A stretch of DNA of 64,000 bases from a virus: IMG/VR virus record IMGVR_UViG_3300000176_000008, positions 1-64,000 of that record. The stretch is one strand, 5' to 3'. A program made the translations under genes and the position numbers. Numbering within the stretch: the first letter of the stretch is position 1; every line of letters begins with the position of its first letter. The notes under the pieces were generated by a model. That model searched no databases, had not been told where the DNA came from, and saw only the letters and a program-made list of their open reading frames with translations. This document shows, in pieces, positions 57,318-64,000 of this stretch.

Positions 57318-60300
57318 ATGACAACCGCAACTATTCGATCAGTTAATTTTTTACCTATCACTTTGCAAACTGATAGAAATGCAAAATTTCTAGCCAGCAC
57401 GCTGGATCAAATGATTCAACCTGCTCAGTTGGAACGCATCGACGGCTATATCGGTTCTAAGTTAACACCTACTTACAACTCTACCAGTGATGTTTACATT
57501 GCTGAAAATACGGAATTAAGACGAGATTATCAGCTAGATCCTGCTCTAGTAACTAGAGATGCTCTTAGCAACATACAAGATGTGCAAGGTTACGACGATC
57601 TTATCAACGAACTTGGTGTAAAAGGTGCAAATACTAATAATTTAGATAGATTGTTTAGATCTGAAATTTATTCTTACAATCCTCATATCGATTGGGATAA
57701 ACTTGTTAACTATCAGCACTACTACTGGATGGGTACAGATACTACAGAAGTTATTGAAATTATTACTCCTGGGTTGGATGTTGACAGAGATATTGTAGGA
57801 CAACCTTCTTATACTTTTACAGCTACAGTCACTGGATTAAATGTTACATTGTCTAATGGTATGATAGTGACATTTAGTAATCCTGAAGTGAATAAAAAAT
57901 ATTGGCGTAATGAATACTATGTAGAGGGTGTAGGCACCAGCATTACTCTAGTACTACTTGACGATCTTGTAGTCTCTGCCAATACCTATACAGAATATGT
58001 TAGCTATTCGTCAGTTTACAGAGACCAATTTGACGGTGATTCTTTTGCAAACTTTGGTTTTGATTCTAACAGACGCTTGCCGGTTAATCCTGAATATATT
58101 ACAATCAATCGTGCCAGCCCCGATTTAAATCCTTGGTCTAGATATAATCGCTGGGTGCATCGAGATGTTATTATTGCAAGTGCAGCAGCTAATGGAATAC
58201 CGCCAGTTCTTCCTGCTGATAAACGAGCACAGCGACCTATTGTAGAATTTAATGCAGGAATTCAGCTTTATAATTTTGGATCAATTGGTATAGAGCCAGT
58301 TGACTTTATTGACACCACCAGTGTTTTTCCTTTTAATGATATAGACGGTGTCCTTGTTAATCCTAGAACAGGTCTTTCATTGGTGTATGTTGATGGAGTG
58401 ATGCTAGAACCCGGTCATCGTATTATTTTTAATGCCGCCGAAGATCCTCGCATCGTTGGAAAAATATATGAAGTGGTATTTGTTTCTATTAACGGAAAAT
58501 TAACCGTTACTTTACAACCTACCTATGACAATGTTCCTAGCGTTTCTGATGTAGTAACAATTACTAATGGATCAACTTATGCAGGATCTAGTTGGTGGTA
58601 TAATGGCAGCACTTGGATTTTTGCACAACAAAAAACTAAATTAAATCAGGCTCCCTTATTTGATTTATTCGACGAGTCTGGCAACAGCTATAGCGATACT
58701 GATTATTACTTAGACAATTTTACTGGTAATCAAATTTTTGGTTATCAAGTGGGTACAGGCGAAGCAGATCCTTATCTAGGATTCCCTCTTTCATATAGAA
58801 ATATCAATGCCATAGGTAGTTTCTTGTTTGCTAATTACTTTAGTAATGATAAAATTAATGTTGTAATTAATTCATTAGAATCGTATTCTATTCCAACCTC
58901 TATTACATACTTTAAAGTAGGAAATAATTTTTATAATATCTGGGATAGTGTTCCTAATTATCATTTACCTATTTTACAGGTCACAACACCTAAGTTTTCT
59001 ACATCAACAATACAACTGACATCAGTTAATAGCCCGTTATTGGATAAAGATTTAATCACAGATGTATACCTAAATAATTCTCAAATAAAATTAACCAACG
59101 ACAAATACTCGATAACAACAAGTTCTGTCGGCGGATATTTCATAAATTTTAACAATACATTAACTAATTCTGATGTTGTATTAATTGAAGCTTACACTTC
59201 TCAGACTCCTACAAATTCTGGATACTATTTAGAGTCTCTAAGTTTAACTAACAATCCGTTAAATGGTTCTATATCGTCTTTTACACTCAGTGAATTAACA
59301 GAACATGTTAATACTATGATTAATAAATTGCCTAATTATCAAACTACAATGTTAGGCGGTACTAATCTTAGAGACATGGGCAATTATAGCCACCTCGGTA
59401 CTCAATTGATATCTAATGCAAATCCTATTTCTTTTGCACACATGTTTATTGGTAAAAAAGAACATAGCATTATAGATGCAATTACCAAGGCTAGTGATCA
59501 ATATAATCAATTTAAATTTGGTTTAATAAATCAATTAACTAAATCTAGTAATCAAACAGATACTATTGCTGCCCTAGATCAAGCACTGACTACAATGAAT
59601 GTTAGTCAGGGTCCTCTAAGTCCGTATTATCAATCAGATATGTTGGCCTACGGCAATGATGCTAAATTAAGATCTTGGGTAGTAGCAGATATTAATGTTA
59701 CAAGCTATCCATTATTCACAGAATTTGATCTAAACTCGTTGAGTCAACGATCTGTGTTGGTATATGTAAACGGAAAACAATTAGTCTACGGCAGAGATTA
59801 TACGTTTGATACTGTTGATCCGTTGGTAAACATTTTAATAAAATTAAATTTTGGTGATAAAATTTTATTAAAGGACTATGCAGATACTCGCGGATCTTTT
59901 ATTCCGCCTACTCCTAGCAAGCTGGGTCTATATCCTAAGTATGTTCCATCTATTTTTATCGATACTACTTATGTGGTACATCAGCGAGTCATACAAGGAC
60001 ACGACGGCAGTATTACTGTTGCCTACGGCGATTATAGAGATGATGCAATTTTAGAGTTTGAAAAGCGTGTCTATAATAATATAAAGGTAGGATACAATCC
60101 CGACCTATTAGATGTTAATACAATTATACCTGGTGCATTTAGAACAACAGACTATTCCATTGACGAAATTAATGCAATAGTCACTGAAGATTTTACAAGA
60201 TGGGCTGGAAAATACAGCATTGACTATACAGACAATACTAAATTTTTCAGTGCATCTACCCCAAAGACTTGGAATTATTCTAAATCCTACAGCTCACTAT

Positions 60301-63300
60301 TAGACAGCCCTGTATCAGGATCTTGGAGATCGTTGTTTAAATATTTCTACGACACTGATCGCCCTCATATTTGTCCTTGGGAAATGCTAGGATTCAGTGT
60401 TATGCCCGACTGGTGGGAAGATAGATACGGACCTGCCCCGTATACTTCCGGTAATGGAATTTTATGGAATGATTTAGAACAAGGATATATTGCCGATGGT
60501 CCTACTAAAGGAGTTCATGCTTTTTATGCTCGTCCTGGTCTAAGCGAAATTATACCTGTGGATGACTATGGCAAGTTGTTATCACCGATTGATAATCTTG
60601 TCACTGCCGGAGCACCGCCTGATATACGCCGCGACTGGCAAGCAGGCGACCAAGGTCCTCAAGAAACTGCTTGGCGTAGAAGTAGTTACTGGCCATTTGC
60701 ACTACAAAAATTGTTAGCATTGACTAGACCATTAGTCTACGCATCATATATGTATGACCCTAGTCGAATGTTTAAAAATTCTGCAGGTCAGTGGACATAT
60801 GGATCTGAATATAAGTTTTTAAATATTAACTCCGTTCCTATCTTTGAAAAAAATAATGCATTGACTAATGGTTATAGTGTGTTAGTTTCAGAAGTAGGAC
60901 AACAAAGATCTACTAATTATCTCAATGAATTGCAACAAGATTTATCTTATGCAAACTATAATCTATTCTTTAAGGTAGGCGGATTTGTTGATCAATCAAC
61001 CTTGCAAGTTATTATTGATGCATATGAACCTACTACTAGAGATCCGGGTGCATTGTTACCTAATCAGAATTATACTCTTAGACTAAATTCTAGCAACCCT
61101 ATTTTATCGCTAGGAGTGTCTGGAATTATTATAGAAAAAAATAATGGAAATTTTGTAATCAAAGGGTACGACACTCAAGAGCCATATTTTAATTGTTATG
61201 CTCCTTTAAGAAATTCTAATACTCGTACAATAACCATTGGCGGGGTTACTGAGCCATATGTTACCTGGAGTCCTAGCGGGTCTCAAGGAGCTACTGGTTT
61301 ATCTACCGAACAAGTTACCACTGCCAAGGCAGGCAATTCTACAAACTTCTATCCTGTAGGTCAAATTGTTCAATATGGTAGTAATTATTATAGAGTTACT
61401 GTAGCACATCAAGCAGAACAAGTGTTTAATTCTGCGTTATATCAAATTCTACCTAGCTTGCCTACCAAGGGCGGTGCTACGGTTCAAATAGCTTTAAACT
61501 TTAATCCTACTCCGACTCGTGTGCTGTATGGAACAGAATTTACATCTATACAGGAAGTATATGATTTCATTCTAGGCTACGGTCGCTGGTTAACTGATCA
61601 AGGATTTATATTCGACGAACATAATATTGATCTAGATGTAGTTTTAGATTGGAATTTTTCTGCCAATGAGTTCCTCTTTTGGTCGACACAAAATTGGGGC
61701 GACACTAGCGTACTCACAATAAGTCCATTTGCTGATAAAATTAAATTCCAAGCTGACCGAGTGGTAGTTGATAATTTGTTTAACAATTTTTATCAATATA
61801 GTATATTAAAAGCTGACGGCAATCCGTATCCTCAAAAGGATCTAACTATTTCTAGATTAAATGGATTGTGCACAATTGCTACCCTACCTAATACGGCTGG
61901 CATATATTTTGCTAGATTAAATTGCATACAAAAAGAACACGGAATTATATTTGATAATAAAGATGATTTTGGCGATGTTATTTTTAATATTGAAACTGGC
62001 AGTCGTCAACACAGAATGAAATTAGTAGGTTTTAGAACTGCTAATTGGAACGGTGATATTTATAGTCCCGGATTTATCTATGATCAAGCAATAACCAGCG
62101 TATGGTCTCCGTATGTTTCGTATCGTCCTGGGGATGTTGTTTATTACAACGGAAATTATTACAGTGCAATTAATGCAATAGGTGCTACACCGGCATTTGA
62201 TGCAACACAGTGGAATACACTAACAGGTAAACCAAAGCCTAAATTATTACCAAACTTTAATTATAAAACTAATCAGTTCCAAGATTTCTATAGCCTAGAC
62301 ATCGATAACTTTGATGTTGGTCAAGAAAAAATGGCACAGCATTTAACAGGATACACTCCTCGAGTATATCTAAACAATGTCTTTACTGATCCTATTGCAC
62401 AATATAAATTCTATCAAGGATTTATTAAAGAAAAAGGTACAGAGAATGCCATTGCCAAATTAGGCAAAGCTAGCCTACAAAATCTACAAGGTGATATTAC
62501 CTATAACGAAGAATGGGCATTCCGCGTAGGCCATTATGGCTCTTATTCTACCTATCAAGAAATAGAGATTCCTTTAACTGAAGGAACATTTATAGAAAAT
62601 CCGCAAATCATCAGTCTAGTAGATTCGGTCCCGACTTCAAATCCTAATGATTCTATACACTATGTTACTCCTAGTGATTTAGAAATTCTACCAAAGAATT
62701 ATACGGCTAGTCAATCATTTATTACAACATCAACGACTGATATAATAAAATTATTGTCAGCAGGTTATGTAAGACTTGATGATGTTACTGCCACAGCCTA
62801 CAACGAAAACAGTTTATTGGATATTGCAAATAACAATAAACTAAACAGCGGTGACACGGTGTGGCTAGGATTTACACAAGATGGCAACTGGGATGTTTTA
62901 CGTTATACAAAATCACCTGCGCAAGTAGTAGGAGTATATGTCAGCAGCCCAGTAAGTCGTATTACATTTACCACAGACAGGGCGCATAATTTATCAGCAG
63001 GCACGGTTGTATCTGTTGTTAATTTCAATGGACAAGTGGACGGTGTATATATTGTTCAAGAAATACCTCAGTATACCCAATTCTCTGTTGCTAGCACACT
63101 GGCTTCTATTACCAATGCGCCGTTGTTGTCGCCAGGACAACTATTTGAATTTGTCAGTGCTAGATATACGTCTTTTGATGCCCTACCTAGTGATGCAGAT
63201 CTTTATCTAAACAATGAAGGATCTCTATACTGGGTAGACGGTGCTCAAGACGGCTCTACTCCTTGGGCAGTATACGAAAAAGTAAACAACTATACTTCCG

Positions 63301-64000
63301 AAGCCTATTTGGCATCTGATACACCAACGGGGCAAGGACACGGATATAGCATAGATCTATCATCTGATGGAACCGTATTGGTATCCGGCTCGCCTTATTT
63401 TGATCCAAATGACGGTGCCGGTCGTGTATTTGTCTACAATGTTAACAACAAAAATCTTTCACTATTGACTCAATATGATCCAGATTTTGACAATGGTCTA
63501 GGATTAGGCTATTCTGTAGCCTATGATAGTCTACCTTATTCAACATCAGCTTATGGATTAATCTTTGCGGGCGCTCCAGGATCTTCTAGTAATAGGGGTG
63601 CTGTAAAAATCAGTGGCATTAATCAGTATCTAGAAGAACAGTCTCTAGTAGTAATAACAGGCCCTGAAGCAAACGGTAATTTTGGTTCTAGCTTATTTGT
63701 ACAAAAAAATGTTGCCAGTAAAACAATGCTGGTGGGAGCACCTAATGCAAACTCCACCGGTGCTGTACACCAATACAAGGTTGAAGGTGTTCCTTTAACA
63801 GCAACATCTCGTAGTACACTAACACCAGTGGGTATCAGTTTATCGAGCGGCGATCAATGGGGTTATTCGATTAGCGGTGCAGACAACGGCAGTTATGTTG
63901 CAATTAGTGCCCCGGGGCATTCGACGGGAATTGTTTCTGTATTCAATTATTTTTACTATCAATCACAATTGATTACATCGCCATTTGAGAATGGACAAGC
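57318..64000 (+). CDS. Giant baseplate/virion protein in gp7 position, partial
   Basis: The frame starts at the ATG at 57318, two bases after the gp6 stop, and stays open to the edge in every stretch I translated, so at least 2,227 residues are present. The start (MTTATIRSVNFLPITLQTDR) and R-S-E-I-Y-S-Y-N-P-H-I-D-W-D-K-L-V-N-Y-Q-H-Y-Y-W resemble the large protein downstream of gp6 in marine T4-like phages. The segment after 63300 has FG-GAP-like units (G-Q-G-H-G-Y-S-I-D-L-S-S-D-G...L-V-S-G-S-P; G-L-G-Y-S-V-A-Y...F-A-G-A-P-G-S; W-G-Y-S-I-S-G-A), the pattern of integrin-type beta-propellers. Position suggests the gp7 role in the wedge, but T4 gp7 is only 1032 residues, so a fused adhesive domain is likely. 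Confidence 0.75.
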   Translation, partial: MTTATIRSVNFLPITLQTDRNAKFLASTLDQMIQPAQLERIDGYIGSKLTPTYNSTSDVYIAENTELRRDYQLDPALVTRDALSNIQDVQGYDDLINELGVKGANTNNLDRLFRSEIYSYNPHIDWDKLVNYQHYYWMGTDTTEVIEIITPGLDVDRDIVGQPSYTFTATVTGLNVTLSNGMIVTFSNPEVNKKYWRNEYYVEGVGTSITLVLLDDLVVSANTYTEYVSYSSVYRDQFDGDSFANFGFDSNRRLPVNPEYITINRASPDLNPWSRYNRWVHRDVIIASAAANGIPPVLPADKRAQRPIVEFNAGIQLYNFGSIGIEPVDFIDTTSVFPFNDIDGVLVNPRTGLSLVYVDGVMLEPGHRIIFNAAEDPRIVGKIYEVVFVSINGKLTVTLQPTYDNVPSVSDVVTITNGSTYAGSSWWYNGSTWIFAQQKTKLNQAPLFDLFDESGNSYSDTDYYLDNFTGNQIFGYQVGTGEADPYLGFPLSYRNINAIGSFLFANYFSNDKINVVINSLESYSIPTSITYFKVGNNFYNIWDSVPNYHLPILQVTTPKFSTSTIQLTSVNSPLLDKDLITDVYLNNSQIKLTNDKYSITTSSVGGYFINFNNTLTNSDVVLIEAYTSQTPTNSGYYLESLSLTNNPLNGSISSFTLSELTEHVNTMINKLPNYQTTMLGGTNLRDMGNYSHLGTQLISNANPISFAHMFIGKKEHSIIDAITKASDQYNQFKFGLINQLTKSSNQTDTIAALDQALTTMNVSQGPLSPYYQSDMLAYGNDAKLRSWVVADINVTSYPLFTEFDLNSLSQRSVLVYVNGKQLVYGRDYTFDTVDPLVNILIKLNFGDKILLKDYADTRGSFIPPTPSKLGLYPKYVPSIFIDTTYVVHQRVIQGHDGSITVAYGDYRDDAILEFEKRVYNNIKVGYNPDLLDVNTIIPGAFRTTDYSIDEINAIVTEDFTRWAGKYSIDYTDNTKFFSASTPKTWNYSKSYSSLLDSPVSGSWRSLFKYFYDTDRPHICPWEMLGFSVMPDWWEDRYGPAPYTSGNGILWNDLEQGYIADGPTKGVHAFYARPGLSEIIPVDDYGKLLSPIDNLVTAGAPPDIRRDWQAGDQGPQETAWRRSSYWPFALQKLLALTRPLVYASYMYDPSRMFKNSAGQWTYGSEYKFLNINSVPIFEKNNALTNGYSVLVSEVGQQRSTNYLNELQQDLSYANYNLFFKVGGFVDQSTLQVIIDAYEPTTRDPGALLPNQNYTLRLNSSNPILSLGVSGIIIEKNNGNFVIKGYDTQEPYFNCYAPLRNSNTRTITIGGVTEPYVTWSPSGSQGATGLSTEQVTTAKAGNSTNFYPVGQIVQYGSNYYRVTVAHQAEQVFNSALYQILPSLPTKGGATVQIALNFNPTPTRVLYGTEFTSIQEVYDFILGYGRWLTDQGFIFDEHNIDLDVVLDWNFSANEFLFWSTQNWGDTSVLTISPFADKIKFQADRVVVDNLFNNFYQYSILKADGNPYPQKDLTISRLNGLCTIATLPNTAGIYFARLNCIQKEHGIIFDNKDDFGDVIFNIETGSRQHRMKLVGFRTANWNGDIYSPGFIYDQAITSVWSPYVSYRPGDVVYYNGNYYSAINAIGATPAFDATQWNTLTGKPKPKLLPNFNYKTNQFQDFYSLDIDNFDVGQEKMAQHLTGYTPRVYLNNVFTDPIAQYKFYQGFIKEKGTENAIAKLGKASLQNLQGDITYNEEWAFRVGHYGSYSTYQEIEIPLTEGTFIENPQIISLVDSVPTSNPNDSIHYVTPSDLEILPKNYTASQSFITTSTTDIIKLLSAGYVRLDDVTATAYNENSLLDIANNNKLNSGDTVWLGFTQDGNWDVLRYTKSPAQVVGVYVSSPVSRITFTTDRAHNLSAGTVVSVVNFNGQVDGVYIVQEIPQYTQFSVASTLASITNAPLLSPGQLFEFVSARYTSFDALPSDADLYLNNEGSLYWVDGAQDGSTPWAVYEKVNNYTSEAYLASDTPTGQGHGYSIDLSSDGTVLVSGSPYFDPNDGAGRVFVYNVNNKNLSLLTQYDPDFDNGLGLGYSVAYDSLPYSTSAYGLIFAGAPGSSSNRGAVKISGINQYLEEQSLVVITGPEANGNFGSSLFVQKNVASKTMLVGAPNANSTGAVHQYKVEGVPLTATSRSTLTPVGISLSSGDQWGYSISGADNGSYVAISAPGHSTGIVSVFNYFYYQSQLITSPFENGQ

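Overview
The window is a stretch of the late-gene region of a T4-like contractile-tailed phage (myovirus), most like the cyanophage/pelagiphage branch of that group. The capsid set is typical of T4: portal gp20, gp67-like core protein, protease gp21, scaffold gp22 and major capsid protein gp23, in the T4 order. The window also holds gp46/gp47 recombination nuclease subunits, the late sigma factor gp55, a gp26-like protein, and a baseplate block with a gp53-like protein, a hub protein, gp5, gp25, gp6 and a very large gp7-position protein. No host genes, tRNAs, integrase or CRISPR array were seen. The exact host cannot be read from this window.

Layout. From 1 to about 25.8 kb, minus-strand genes encode nine long, low-complexity fibre/virion proteins plus one small virion protein. 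Most share a glycine-rich cassette of the form S-T-x-T-G-A-L-x-V-x-G-G-x-G-I-G-x-x-L-x-V-G-G. From 25.8 to 37.4 kb, still on the minus strand, come small virion proteins, a GIY-YIG homing endonuclease, the gp23-gp22-gp21-gp67 head module, the portal and a tape-measure-like protein. At 37.4 kb two late promoters diverge. The plus strand carries a gp26-like gene with a candidate -1 ribosomal frameshift into a short second frame. From 38.5 to 46.2 kb the minus strand carries two virion-like proteins, a 490-base stretch with no convincing gene, two GIY-YIG proteins, a zinc-finger protein, gp46, gp47 and gp55. From 46.3 kb to the right edge the plus strand carries baseplate genes.

Regulation. Boxes matching the T4/cyanophage late promoter (NATAAATA) precede several structural transcription units. 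Two sigma70-type promoters precede gp55 and gp47/gp46. This fits an early/middle recombination and sigma-factor operon whose gp55 product then drives the NATAAATA late units. Three strong intrinsic terminators on the minus strand all have a C(UUCG)G loop.

Most worth a second look: the near-perfect slippery heptamer at the end of the gp26-like gene; the dyad-symmetric bidirectional late promoter at 37.4 kb; the multi-gene fibre array built from interchangeable repeat cassettes, including a 12-repeat Ig-like fibre and a YadA-head-like segment; a gp5 spike with its lysin (GH19 type) at the C terminus; and the orphan segment at 40.5-41.0 kb.
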